In this document: piece after piece, positions 1-13,800 of the stretch
How positions within the stretch are numbered: position 1 is the first letter of the stretch
Layout of the letters: every line of letters starts with the position of its first letter
Assembly (NCBI GenBank): GCA_949775045.1
Contig: OX459104.1
Coordinates: forward strand, 13,563,655 to 13,627,654
From: Metridium senile
Taxonomy: Eukaryota; Cnidaria; Anthozoa; Actiniaria; Metridiidae
DNA: 64,000 nucleotides
Direction of reading: 5' to 3'
Made by a program: the position numbers and the translations under genes
Notes under the pieces: generated by a model
Database searches by the model: none
Told to the model about the DNA's origin: nothing
The model's input: the letters and a program-made list of their open reading frames with translations, nothing else

Positions 1-921
1 TAAAATTCGAGTAATATTTCATATATATATATTATTTATTTAACGGTATTTTAGTGTGTTGTATTTTTTACATTTTTTGTTGGTATTTAATTTAGACTAA
101 TCCCCAGGCTTTCTTCTTCATAAGAGAACTATTTCTAAACTTTGTAAACTTACGTATGCAGGAAAGCCTAGCGAATAATGAAAAACAACAGATTGCAGAA
201 TTTAGCATAGATGAAATGCTAACATAATTATGTAGACATTGAAAGTCGCTGTTACAGTGCGAATCGAAAAACATAGGGCACTTAAAAATATTTAAGAAAT
301 CGTTTATTATTCGTTGAACAACTCACAAACAACTCTAACTACAAAAGGTTTATCATACTACACATCAGCCAAACTCTTTCGGTGATATAGTTGTCCTACG
401 AACAAAAAGACGAGTCCTAAAATATTTCTGGGTGAGCATGCCCGGCCACGGTTCTGTGATTCGCACTGTAATTCATAATTAGATTGGCATTTTGATTTAA
501 AAAAAAAAAAAAAATGTGCAACCGAGTCTTTTTTATCCAACTAGTTGGAATTGTTTGGACAATTACAAGGAAACGCTCTTTCAAGTGCTTGATATGGATT
601 TTCAATCAATTAATAATTATAGTAGAAATATAAGGCAAAAAATGGTCAGATTGTATGAAACATAATTTAGTTACAGTCCACACTATGAAGCTTGCAAAGG
701 ATGTCTGTATTTCTCTGGTTATATCGATTTATTCATAGCATATTTTGGTTGTACATGTTTGTGTAATAGGACAATAACACGTTGTTGCAATGGTAAATGG
801 TAAAACAAATATTTCTTTATATAACGCGCAATAAATCACAATTTATGTTCATATTTCCAACATCATTTGCAGGATTGAGAGTGTGTACCGTAACTTAGGC
901 GGCGACAATAATTACTGAACT

Positions 922-1011
922 AGGTGTATACCTAGCCTCCTCTCCAGGCGTGTCTGCTCCGTTTTCTTTTTTTTTCTCTTATTGGGCTGCGGAGGAGGCT
1001 AGGTGTATACC
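922..1011. repeat. Small hairpin insertion in unit 1
   Basis: The left arm (922-942) and right arm (991-1011) are inverted copies around ACCTAGCCTCCTC. Unit 2 has only a short TATATATACT stretch before the shared GAGGTTGCCGATTG, so this is probably a tiny palindromic insertion. Confidence 0.5.
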
Positions 1012-1265
1012 GAGGTTGCCGATTGTACATTGTTTTATGTCAATTTGAAGTTCTAAGAGGAGACTCTCAATAAGTATAACCGTCAATTGTCAAATGAAAC
1101 ACATCAGTTTCTTATAAAGATCTTAACCTCTCGACAAGCCAATCCCCCCCTCCCCCCTCCCCCTAATTGAGACCGAAATATCCTCACAACGGACGGACCA
1201 TTAGATATTTGAAAAGGAGGAGGGTTTTTTTTTTTGGGCAGGATTGTTCTTTCCGTTTTACTCCA

Positions 1266-1271
1266 TTTATT
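1266..1271 (-). terminator. Candidate poly(A) signal, copy 1
   Basis: AATAAA on the minus strand, about 105 bases past the stop codon. The same hexamer sits at the same distance after copies 2 and 3, so it probably ends the transcript. Confidence 0.55.
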
Positions 1272-1374
1272 CTTATTCCTCCAGGGGTTTTGTTGTGCCA
1301 TGCATGATATTTTTTTAAGGTTTAAACTGTGCTCCAATCAAACAGGTAATGGTCCGTCGCTAGGTATATAACTC

Positions 1375-1829
1375 TCAAGCAGGATCACATCCATAAAATT
1401 CTACCCTCAATGCAATATCATATAGCCGACGTTTAGGTATTATCCTTACATACTTCGCTGTAATGTGAGGATCTATATCGTTGTACTTAATGGTTTTCAA
1501 ATCGGAATTCCCTGTTAGGGCAATCCCATTGGAAAACGGAAGAAACTGCGTGCTATCATTACTGTAGTTAAGACTGAATGGTCCGAGATACGAATTATAA
1601 GTATCATAATAACGGCCTTGTGTTGCAATACCAGAAATATTTCTGACCTCAACAAAAAAAACTTGAAACCATGGATTCACATCTGTAGTGTCCGGTGTCC
1701 ATCCGTCTGACCCATTATGTAGTCTACCAGATGAGGGTGGATACCCGGGTAACGAAGAAGATGCTTTTATTTGGTCATCTTTGATAGCCATGCTCGTCAT
1801 GCCAAGTGTGTAGGAACAATGTTGGATTG
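1375..1829 (-). CDS. Copy 1 exon 8: discoidin domain 2 and stop
   Basis: The exon is 455 nt including the TGA. HCSYTLGMTSMAIKDDQI opens a complete F5/8 type C domain in a single exon. Then come PWFQVFFVEVRNISGIATQG, FSLNYSND and a close at RVEFYGCDPA. It has three N-glycosylation sequons (NIS, NYS, NDS). This is the most divergent exon of the array: the stretches after KASSS, after GSDGW and after ATQG differ strongly from copies 2 and 3. Confidence 0.87.
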
Positions 1830-4800
1830 CTTAAGAAAGAAAAAAGTATTAAAGTTGATATTCTTAAATTCCATTTGCGATGAGAAGAAGAAAATAGCAA
1901 TATTATTTACGAAAGTATAAAATTAAAACCAAATTCATGCCCGGTCGAAGATTGCTGTGTTTCCTTAGGAAGACGCATTTCTCTCTTAATATCTACAATC
2001 AACTAACTTAGTTAAGACACTAGTCGCTCCTAACCCGCACAATTAGTAATTAAGAGCGACTGTCCACTAATACCGAGTGACGTCCGGCAACATAGAAAAA
2101 TCGATTTTCTTTATATTCGGCCTAGAGATAGGTTATTAGTGAGTAAGTAAACCAGGTGGGTTTGATTTTTCAAAAAATTAAATTGTCGCCGAGATATAGC
2201 CAAAATCCGGTTTGGCCGAATTCGAGCCAGAGAATTGAAAGCGCGCGATGAAAGCAGTTTTTGGGTTCTCTTTGATCATGTCCTGCAAAGACCCAACATA
2301 ATTTCCGGAATTTATATGTTGGAATATTTGTTTTTGAACTATTTTTGAACATCTTAAATGCAGTTTTAGGCTCATAGGCTTATTTTCTTTTTTTTGAGAG
2401 GCTTGCCAATTTCGCTATAATTTTGGACCTTCAAAAATACATTCCGGTGCATTAATTCAAAAAAATACATTCTATATGTGGTATACCTCAGAAACTTTTA
2501 AATCTTCGGATTCTATAATGTATTCTAAATAGTGTTTCAGAAGTGGAAAAATATACCAGATGTGGTATATAGCGTCAACACTAATATAAGACAGCAACTA
2601 CTACCAACGAAGTTGTACAAGAAAAACAAACTACAACAACCAATAGAAGACACCAAATGCCGAATGTGCAAAGGAAGCAAAGAATCAGTCACTCACGTGT
2701 TATGCAGCTGTTCACAGATCGCGCAAAGTCTATATACATCGAGACACGACAAAATGCTAAGACCTTTTTATCATTATCTCCTGAATATGTATGGTCTTGA
2801 AAATGATCAATCCAGACCATGGTATGAGCAAAGTACACCACAGCTAATAGTGGAAAATGATAAAGTCAAAGTTATGTGGAACACGCAGTTCCACCTGAAA
2901 AAGGCCCCCAGTAACCACGCCAACAAAATCGATATGGCAATCTATGACAAGGGAAGACAACAATGGCTTTTGTTAGAGGGTACAGTGTGTTCAGTAGGTA
3001 AGATCATGGAGAGAAGCAATGAAAAGCAAGACAAGTATAGAGAACTACGAAGTGAAATCAAAGAATTATACCCGAGCCACAAGGTCGTCCAAGTCAACTT
3101 AGTATTCGACTTTCTCAGCAATTATCACCAAAGCCTTCAATCAGAAATTATCCAACATATTACACTAGGCGACAAAGAAGAAGGAAGTTATCTACTTATG
3201 AAAAGCCCAAAATGGATTATATCCCAAAATACTGAGATAGTAAAAACATTCTACCAATATGATAAAATATATATAACTCTCAATATTTAAAAATTTGTCT
3301 CTCAATATTTAGAAATTAGACTACTACTAAAGACGTTCATCATTCTTTCTGTGTTAATTTTAGGTCTAACTACACTAGGTTTTCTTAATGCGTATTTTGT
3401 TTCTTTTTTCTTTGGAAGGAGAGGACGTAGTGGGTGATTATCCATTTTTTTCACTTTATTAAGTAAGTTCCTATCCATCATTTCAAGGTGCTGATGAATG
3501 TTTATTTTCTCAGTGGTATATAGCATTTGTCTAAAAATCTTTGTATTGTGGTCAATTCTGGTTCCGCAGAACCATATACTTGCAGGCCATATGATAAGGT
3601 CGAGAGAACCAGGCTCTTGAACAAAAGATCCATTTCTTTCGGGTTAAATCCTTACTGGCGTTCTTAAAACATGGAGACACCTATTTGCCTTGACGAGCTT
3701 ATTGTGAACGTGGGATGTGAATCTGTTACCATTCTGAAATGTAACTCCAAGAATTGACAGTTCTTTGCATTTAGGAATGTTAAAAATAGGTGTGAAGTCA
3801 TTGGCGGAAATCCCTTTCTTGAGAAAAGTAAGTTCTTTATATTTGGTTGGATTAGACTTCATAGAGTTGTTATCGGCCCATTCGATGAAATCACCAACAA
3901 GGTTGGCCGATCTGTCACAGTCCTTTAACACTGGGGAGATTATGGTCGAGTCATCAGCATACTTGAACATCGCAGTAGTCGCTTCATGAAAAAGTTCAAG
4001 ATCATTTATAAAGATATTGAAAAGATGAGGACCACTGACACTAGTGAGGATCTATACTAGTTAGGATTGTTCTTAAAGAATATGTAAAACATTTTCTGGG
4101 GAAATATCTACAGCGCTCCGAACAAGCGAGTGAAAAAGCCAGTTTTTAATGAATATTCCGACAAAGCCCGTAAAAAGTGCGTTTGGACTCTTTCGAATTA
4201 CGACAAAAATCGATGTATAATTGCGTTCCAATTTACACATTTAAGTTTAACAGAACTTCAAGAGTTATTGTTGTAGATAACTCCAAAGATCAAAGCTTAG
4301 AAATCTATATTTTCTTTTGTTGACTTCAGTAAAATGACTGAATTAATTTATCATTAGCATATTATAAACGAATACATTTCCAATATGGTTTGAATACGAA
4401 ACAAATTGTTTTCTTGGTGATTTAGTACATTTTCACATCCATTTTCATAATTTGTTGTATGTTATTCTTGGAATCAGATTGCGTGATCTTCGCCACGTGA
4501 CGGAAGGCGTACATAGAGCTTGAACACGGTTAATCTGGATAACTCCAAAAATCAAAGCTCCAAAATCTAAAATTTTTTTTGTTTACATGCATAAGATTTC
4601 AATACGTTTTGGATGCAAAAAAAACTCTCCCAATTCGACTGGAATCAAAAAGAAATATTGAATCCGAAGATTTAAAAGTTTCTGAGTTATACCACATATA
4701 AAAGTTATTTTTTGAATTAGTGCACCGGAATGTATTTTTGAAGGTCCAAAATTATAGCGAAATTGGTGAGCTTCTCAAAAAAAAAAAAAAAAAATAAGCC

Positions 4801-7800
4801 TATGAGCCTAAAACTGCATTGAAGATGTTCCAAAATAGTTCAAAAACAAATATTCCAACATATAAATTCCGGAAATTATGTTGGGTCTTTGCAGGACAAG
4901 ATTAAAGAGAACCCAAAAACTGCTTTCATCGCGCGCTTTCTCTGGCTCGAATTCGGCCGGACCGGTTTTTGGCAATTTAATTTTTTGAAAAATCAAACCC
5001 ACCTGGTTTACTTACTCACTAATACCTATCTCTAGGCCGAATATAAAGAAAATCGATTTTTCTCTTTCGCCGCCGATTCGTGATTTGGCTCGGAATTAGT
5101 GGACCGTCGCTCTTAAAGGTCTATCTGGAATAGTCTTGCAGGACATTTTAAAACAACAAATTTAACATTATTCAAATTTAAGAAACTTATTCTAGGTTAT
5201 TTTAATGAGAAATTATCAACTTATTTAAAAATAAGGAGGCGCCTCCATAATAATATATACATAAATATCATTAGCAAATATAATATTAATAATTTGAAAT
5301 CTTTTCAATAGTGTATTTTTACAGTAATTCTTGTTAAGCCTAGTATTCAGTTTGTTACATTCGTTAGTATTTTTTGAAATTTATATTTCATATTTTTATT
5401 GTTATTATATATATTTTTACTTAAACTATATATGCCAATAGCAATTATACTTAAAAAATAGATTGTTTCTGCTAGCTATTTTTGATGGTGTTGTTTATTT
5501 TTTTAAATCAGTCAATAACTGACATTCGCTCTCACTTATATTGCAAACATAGCTGAATTACAGGTTAAGTCATCGGTTGCTATAGATAGCAATTATTTAG
5601 GAATTTACATAGCAATATCAAACATACTAGTAAAATCTAAGTTTAATATGTCAGTAACTGATCACATGAAAGATGACATCATCCATATTTAATAGGCAAG
5701 TCCTGGGCAAATTTGTTCGTTTCAAGTTACGAAATCTAGTTGATAAAGACCACATGGCTGCATCATATATAGCAGATCTTAATGAGTACAGCCCGCTTTT
5801 TGTAAGTGCATGTATGGCTTGATACCTACTAGTTATACAATGGTTTCTAGTGACATACTGTGGAATATCCAGCGAGTCACTTCAATATTGTATTTCTAGT
5901 ATACACACGAGCCTTTAGGTACGGTGGCCCAGAAGGGACAAAACAAACAAAAGAAATGTTACTACAAACAAAAGAGATTATATATATACATGAAAAAATA
6001 CACTGCAAACAAAATAAAAATTCGCACTGCAAACGAAAAAAAAAAAATTCTAACTGCAAACAAAAAAAATCTCACTGCAAACTAAAAAAATCGCACTGCA
6101 AACTAATAAAATCTCACTGCTACTAAAAAAACCCGCACTGGAAACAAAAGCCCAAACCCTTGCGCGCGCATGTCAGCGGTCAGGAATAGCGGGCGCAAAT
6201 GTTATAAACTTGTCAAAATGGCGGCTGAACACGAAGAATCGTAAAGGCCCGTAAACGCGTAAAGGATTTAGGTACAAGGATATCATTCTTTTTCTGGATA
6301 AACATCACGACATAAACATCAATATAAGAAGACTTAAACATCGTTTGAATGACTATGGTCTGAAACGTCGCGAAGAGCTTGACGTGCAGTGTGTCAAGGA
6401 AATAATACGTCGTGAAGTAGCAAAAGTTATACGAAACAAAATGGCTGCTCACTGCAGTCACGAAGAATTGCCTCGTGGCTCAAAAAGGGAGTTGATTGAG
6501 CACTATTTTCATAAAGGATATCGATTTCGGTATAAGGATATTATTCTCCTTCTGGATAAACATCACGACATAAACATCAATATAATAACACTTAAACGTC
6601 GATTGAATGACTCTGTCTTTCTAAATTTAAACTTCCTTTTAGACTTGGGCTTAAAGTCATCCTGTCTATCCCTTTCGCGTTTCGTGTAGAATTCCTCAAA
6701 AGTCAAAGTGTCATTGACCTTCGTAGACCGATTAGTAGAGCTGTTGCTACCGTTATTGATTCCAGAAGGACCAGAACTTGTGTTTAAAAAAGCTCGAGAG
6801 ATTTCCTCTTGATTTCCTCTCTAAAGAGATTTGAGCCGGCACTTTTGTTTCCATGCTGCTCCACATCCATTGGAATGAATTAAAATTGGCAGGGAAACCT
6901 TCTGTGAGCCCACAATTTTATACCGCTGGTATGTCGGAGCTATGCGTGCGCAGACGTTTTGCGTTTTGTTTGCAGTGCGTATTTTTATTTTGTTTGAAGT
7001 GTGTTTTTCTAGTTTGCAGTGCAATTTGTCAGTTAGTTTCAAGTGCATTTTTTTTATTTGCAGTGTTTTTTGTTTGTTTGCAGTATGATTTTCTTTGCAG
7101 TGCGAATTTTTATTTTGTTTGCAGTGTATTTTTTTTATATATAAATAATTTCTTTTGTTTGTAGTAACATTTTTTCCGTTTGTGTTGTCCTTTCTGGGCC
7201 ACCGTATTTAGGTGAGTGTATAAAGAATGAATTGACGAACGGCGATTGGCGATTATTGATTGGCGATTGCACGCCCAAAAGGGACTGTGTCGGTAATAGT
7301 ACGGATTTATTCTTATTCCATTAATTTAAATTACCCAAGCGATGACCTTTTTTACTCCGTTGAAACGCTCGAAACGTCAGTAAAATTAAGTCAACATTTT
7401 TTACGGTGTTAGAAATTGCATTATATAAGATTGGTGTCTGCTGAACGGTGGAGGAATTGTTTGGGTAATTTAGAAACGAATAAGAAGGAATTCGTGTTAC
7501 CTATAGTTCGTTTCGGTCGTGCAATAGCAAATCAGCAATCGTCGTTCGCTCTGTCAACCTTTTTTGAATTAGGCGTATGCAAAGAAAATACAAGTGACGA
7601 GTGGGATATTCACGGTAGGTCACGAGTAAACATTGCAAAACTATGCTATCCCACATTATATAAAAAAAGAGAACCCGCAATGGATCATGGGAATAGTTAG
7701 TTCAATGCTACTGCCGAACATACAGCAGATTTCAAGCATTCTGATTGGCTGTGCTTAATATGATGTAGGATAAAATGCGTTCTTGGGGCTCAGTTTGGTG

Positions 7801-10800
7801 ATGAACTGTTGGCAAGCTGCAAATAATTAAGAGTGACTGTCAGAAAGAACCAGACAAATTCGAAATATCGTGGCAAAAGTCGATTCATCGATTTTGTTTA
7901 TATTTTGTAGTTCGATACCCTATCATGTTATAAGCACTCCTGTGAACTTAGTTTTTAAAAATTTGTTTTCGTTTTGGAGAAATTTGAATTATTATGCGAG
8001 AAGGCAAATATGCTAATTCGACGACTCTGAAATAGAGACCACTCGGCGATCTCGTGCACAAAATACAAACAATATTTAACCTTAAAAACCTAATAATCTT
8101 TAAATATGCTATCTCTATATGCCTCATAGCGTATTTCAGACTTGTAGCTTTAACGATTAATTTTTGGCAGAATTTTGTTCAGGACACAGTTTTCATGAGC
8201 TAAAAAATACCCTCAAAACAGCCGCGAATTAAACTATGTTCGATATAACGGAATAGTTTGATATTCACTGTGTGTGAAGTTAAGATAATTTCTTAAAACA
8301 CTGCCGAAAAAAATTGCTAGGTTTTTATGTTTTGAAGTTGTTACAGTCGATCTAAGTTGCCTAAATTGGCTGTTTTTTTACGATCATTTTTGCATAATTA
8401 GCAACGATAATGAGCGTCAAAACAATAATACTATTTGCAACAATCTTGTATTAACCGTATTTACTATGAAAATCACTAGAGTGGTTAAATGTACGTTGAA
8501 AATTTGGCCTTGGGGGTGTGTCTTTTTGTACCACATGACCAATTTTGAGCAAAATGATTGGCCAGAAGCGATCACATGGTACAAAAAAAATTGATCACGT
8601 GGACGGAATTTTTGGGGCATGATTACCAGTCTACTGATTTCCATAGTAATAACATCAGCAATGAGTCAATTTGTTTTCCTTATTGTAGTTAGAACAATAC
8701 TTATTCCAACTCGATATAAATCATGCATGTATTTTCGGGGTTTTGATGGTTTTGTAGCTTTTTGTTTATACAAAAGCAAGGAGCATTACGTGACAACTGG
8801 TAAGATAATTATCATTCTCACTTGTACAAGGTGCTTGGCAGCATTCTAATACCGGTAATGTAATATTTTGATTTCGTATTCTATACATTTGCTATAGCTG
8901 CCATGATTATAAAGTGCTTACATCTACAAAGCATTCATGTATGTATAAACGCAGCTCTAATAATTAGAAAAATGTTTGTTCAAATTTATACAAATGATTT
9001 TTGTGATCATAAATCAAAAGAACAGTAAATCTCCTATAGACCCTTTCATAAGTCCCTAAGTGTTGTGTTTTCCGCCGTTGACGTCCAATTTAATATTATT
9101 TTTGTTGAAATTTGTACAATATTCAAGAAATTGAGTTGTACCTCTAATAAACGGTCACCCTAGGGACTTTTCAAAGTGGCCGCTCAATAGATGTTGGCCG
9201 ATGAATAAAGGTTCGGCATAAATCTACATATAAAGGGTGGAAATGGCAGGGTACGTTACTTATCGGTTATTTTAATAAATCTGTGTCTTCTAAATAAAAG
9301 AAAATATATTAATTTTGAGCATTGCTCTTTAGACTTTCTCAAAGTCCGTTTTTTTTTGTATTGGTTTATCTCGTTTATCTCTCGTTTATCTAGTCGTTTA
9401 GCGACTCGTCAAAATAAAGAGTGTATAGTCGACTTGTAGCAAGTCTGCCAAATATTGCAATTAGAAACTGCATTATTTGTTTATATAAGCATCGCATTAT
9501 TGCTAAAATAACGTACTACTCAAACCTGTGTTTCGTTTCTTACAAAAGATATAAAATAAAACATTTATACTGGAGTTTTTATCAGAAATAAGATCGGTCA
9601 TTATCTTGTAAATTTCATTTTGTAGACTTTAAAGATGGGATAATAGACAATCTGCTCTCAAAGAACAACTACCGGTATATCTATCTTCTATCCAAAAACA
9701 CTACTACTATTCTATTCTACTATTATATAAATTTGCTATATTGAAGGAATTGTGTTGTGAGTCTCATGCATTATATAATATTTTTTTATGACTTCTATCA
9801 GATTCATTTTAGTATTTCAAAGGGCAGTATCTAAAAGTCTTGCCATATCTATTTTTAGTAACACTCGCACGAGGATATATTGGCTTTGTATAAACAAAAC
9901 GATCCGGATCAAAACCCCGAAAATACATGCATGATTTATATCGAGTTGGAATAAATATTGCTCTAACTACAATAAGGAATACAAATTGACTCATTGCTGA
10001 TGTTAAATACAGTTAATACAAGATTGTTGCAAATAGTATTATTGTTTTGACGCTCATTATCGTTGCTAATTATGCAAAAATGATCGTAAAAAACAGCCAA
10101 TTTAGGCAACTTAGATCGACTGTAACAACTTCAAAACATAAAAACCTAGCAATTTTTTTCGGCAGTGTTTTAAGAAATTATCTTAACTTCACACACAGTG
10201 AATATCAAACTATTCCGTTATATCGAACATAGTTTAATTCGCGGCTGTTTTGAGGGTATTTTTTAGCTCATGAAAACTGTGTCCTGAACAAAATTCTGCC
10301 AAAAATAAATCGTTAAAGCTACAAGTCTGAAATACGCTATGAGGCATATAGAGATAGCATATTTAAAGATTATTAGGTTTTTAAGGTTAAATATTGTTTT
10401 TATTTTGTGCACGAGATCGCCGAGTGGTCTCTATTTCAGAGTCGTCGAATTAGCATATTTGCCTTCTCGCATAATAATTCAAATTTCTCCCATTCTTCGT
10501 TTGCAACCACGTGATAATCGGGACATAATAGACCATAATAAGCCAATTTCTGCCGATCTCAAATTTCACAACCTTATTTCTTAGTCGTATTGAAAAATGA
10601 CATTCATATTCTTTTAGAGCATTCAAAACTGAGTATATTGACCGATTTTTGAATCTGTAGAGTATTTGGATGCAGAATTATGCGCGATCAAAGTTGCGCG
10701 ATATTTGGTAAGAATGTATGGAGCGGCCATGCTGGAGGACATCTCATATCCTCCAAGATGGCGGCCAAAACTTCTAAGGTCTGATATGAAGGGAAACTGA

Positions 10801-13800
10801 AACATTTAAAAAATATTTCGTTAAAATGTACTTGAATTAGATGCTAAAAGTCTTTACGAACCAAATGTTTTGAAAAGGAACAAATTATTCTTGCTTTTTA
10901 TCGCCCGATTCGGATACGTGACCGGCATTGCGTGACACAATTCTAACTTGAATATCTCGAGAACCAAAAACTTTTATAAACCCAAACTTCAGAAATGTAT
11001 TTTTAAAACAGTTAACTATAACATATATAGTGCATGTTTTAATACGAGATATAAAAAATATTTCGGTTTGGTGATGACATGTGATGACGTCAGTTGCAAA
11101 CGAAGAATACGAAAACAACATGATAGGGTATCGAACTGCAAAATATGAACAAAATCGATGAATCGACTTTTGCCAAGATATATCTGGTTCTTCCTGACAG
11201 TCACTCTTAAGTCTTATAGATAATCTACTTACCATTTCTGCATTCATATAACTCAATTCTCATTGATATGTTTACATGCCATGTCTTAGGGTGTACTTTT
11301 ATGTATCGTACTTGATCGATAGCTGGCTCAATATAATTGGTGACAAAGGTATCATTGTCTGTATTCCCAGTAAAGATTCGATCATTCTCGTACTTATCAA
11401 AAGTATCTCCATGCTGACTGCTAGACAGAAAGTAGCTCTCGACCCATTCGAATTCGTCCAAGTCTATATCTGAAACTCCTTTTGTTGCAATAGCAACTAT
11501 CTAGCATAAAATAAAACAAATGGTTTTTTTTACAATATAGATCGTATAAAAGTGTTTATGTCTGTATGTAATATATGCATGTTCGGTTCGTATTATCACC
11601 ATAATATAATTATCGTCATTACTATTTTAATATCGTCGACTCCCATCATCATTTATTAGTTAAATCACTATGTATCGACATTTTGATAATATATGTTATG
11701 TGTTTTTATTATATAGTCACAATATCAATCATCGTCATCATTAGCCTGCGTAGCAGTCCCTCCGTCAAGAGAATGAGGGCCTGCAGACAAGACCTGGTTT
11801 TTTGATTATCCGCCCCCTAATTAAAATTCAATCCTGTTAAATATCACTGTCAAAACCAATCCAATCAAAATTGACCGGAAATCGAGAAAGTAAATCGATT
11901 GACCGGAAGTTCAAAAATAACGGTCGATTCCCAACGAAAATATATCAGAACTTTGCTAATTTTAACCACCTAAATACGGTGTAAGGAAAGTTAATCATGA
12001 AGAACTGTTGTCGTAGCTAGATTTCTCAGAATTCTTCGCGTGATCTGTAATTATTCTTGACTTGAAATGTGTAATCATTAACCCGTAAATAACGACTGTG
12101 ATTTTACTTCAACTTGCTTCAACTGGCTCGCTATATTCTCTAAAATCCTTCTAATCTTTCATGTCTATGAAAAAAAAATTCCTACCAGTGGATCGATCAA
12201 GCTATGATATATACAATTAAATGTATAATTGAACAGATTGCATTTATAATTCAACATGAAATAACTTTTAAAACATATAATGTGATTTCATTCTGTTATC
12301 AATAACGTCTGTGAAGACGAATATTCCCACAGAAGTTCTATTTTTAACCTCCTATTGCGACGTACCAACCAATCAATTGAGAACTTTGCATACTGATGAT
12401 TGACATGCATGGTATCGACCAATGAAAATTCTGCGGCCACTGGATGGCCGCATAATAACCAAAAAACCGGGTCTTAAATATTTGTGTATTTATAATTATC
12501 ATTGGTAATTTATTACTTTGCTTTGGTATACGATTGACCTCTAACAATATGTCTGGCTCCTATTTCAATGATATTAGTCTATGGTGTATAGGTGCGACTG
12601 TCTAGTTTGGAAGCGTTGATCTCTTCACGATGTGTGGATAGATTACCTTAGTGATCTTGCCTAGATTAACCATCAGCCATTGTTGTCCTCCGTCCGTTTC
12701 CGCAGACCAGGAACCTTCTTTAATCGGTCTTAATATTGACGAAGCTTGGAAGTAGTTGTCGGGAAGTTTTTCATCCTGGATTCCAACATTTTGTTCTTCA
12801 TCACATCGCAATTGCAAATTGAAGTTTCCTTCTGAAGAAACAAAAAGTACATAATGTTGGAATAAGCTCACCCTGTGCCACGCCGAACCTAAATGTTTCG
12901 TATGGAACTCTTATTTTTTTTTTTTTTTTAATTGTTTTTATTTCAAACACACATTTACAATTACAAGATAGTGTAACATAATTAAAGAACAAAAAGAAAT
13001 ATATATGTACATATAAATAAATATAATAATGTAATAATGATGTTAATAATATAATGTTAATTGTACTAGAAATAGGAAAAAAAAGGAAATTAAGGAATGT
13101 TAATGTTTAGATCATAAAACGAGGGCGTCTCTTAAACTCAAGAATTTAGTCAGATAAACTTATATATATATGATAAAGCATCGCAAATAACGTTATTCAA
13201 ACAATGAAGTAAAATAAATGTATAGTTTTCCTAAATATACCAGAGGGGCTTGTATTTTAAAGAGACCGGTATCAGATATTGAATGATGTGTACTTATTGA
13301 CTGTGTGAGAAGGCCGGTTTACAAAACAAAACAAAACAAAACATTCACTAACTGCCCCTATCACGTGATTTGTTACGGTTTTATTAGTGACAGTCGAGCC
13401 GGTAAACACTGTCATATGATAATAATTGATTTAAATGTAGCAGATGTATAGCATTAGATTAGTGAGCTTGATGACAATTCTTAGTGTTTTCCTTTTTCGA
13501 AATATCAATTTTACAGTGAGTGGCACTGCACTCGAACAGTGAACGCTTCTTTGTATAAGGCAATGTGTATTTGTTGCTCGTTATCTAGTGCGCATTTGCT
13601 ATAAGCTATATCAGGTGAGAATTTTTTACTTAACCAGAGAAGTGGCTACGTGATAACAGAAAACATCCCACGCGTAACGTTGATATCTTTGTTCTTTGTA
13701 TGTGTTATATGTCCTAGTTGGTGCGTTTGCAGTAACGTAAAAAGGTTTGCTAGTTTGCTGTCTGCAAAAACAAATATCTTCCCTTTGTACAAGTGGTGGA

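Larger units (their letters stand above)
1..1374. other. 3' flank of gene copy 1
   Basis: No gene seen. It contains a hairpin at 922-1011 whose arms share CTAGCCTCCTC and which is absent from unit 2, plus poly-T/poly-C tracts near 1140-1240 and the poly(A) signal. Short open frames here are not conserved in the other units. Confidence 0.6.
2054..5112. mobile_element. TTAA-flanked palindromic element A with LINE pieces inside
   Basis: The ends are GAGCGACTGTCCACTAAT and its near inverse ATTAGTGGACCGTCGCTC, flanked by TTAA at 2050-2053 and 5113-5116. Units 2 and 3 have a single TTAA at this site (near 31758 and 53793). The arms are about 460 bases (2054-2516 and 4657-5112). TTAA targeting is the hallmark of piggyBac-type transposition, but no piggyBac transposase is seen, so it would be non-autonomous. 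The centre contains LINE fragments. Confidence 0.78.
1830..11232 (-). other. Transposon-swollen intron 7 of copy 1
   Basis: This intron splits discoidin 1 from discoidin 2. It is 9.4 kb here, against 1.8 kb in copy 2 and 1.2 kb in copy 3. The excess is three insertions (2054-5112, 5920-7206, 7831-11206), each with an empty site in the other units. The remainder is ancestral intron. Confidence 0.8.

Noticed and set aside
6213..6461. 82-aa minus-strand frame in the TACGG element
   Set aside because: It lies opposite the integrase-like helix-turn-helix frame and shows no domain.
7416..7700. 94-aa plus-strand frame in intron 7 of copy 1
   Set aside because: Homologous sequence in unit 2 (about 32880-33165) is frame-broken and unit 3 keeps only the end; no family resemblance.
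10885..11256. 123-aa minus-strand frame overlapping the end of discoidin 1 exon 7
   Set aside because: Mostly inside transposable element B and out of frame with the exon; absent from units without the element.
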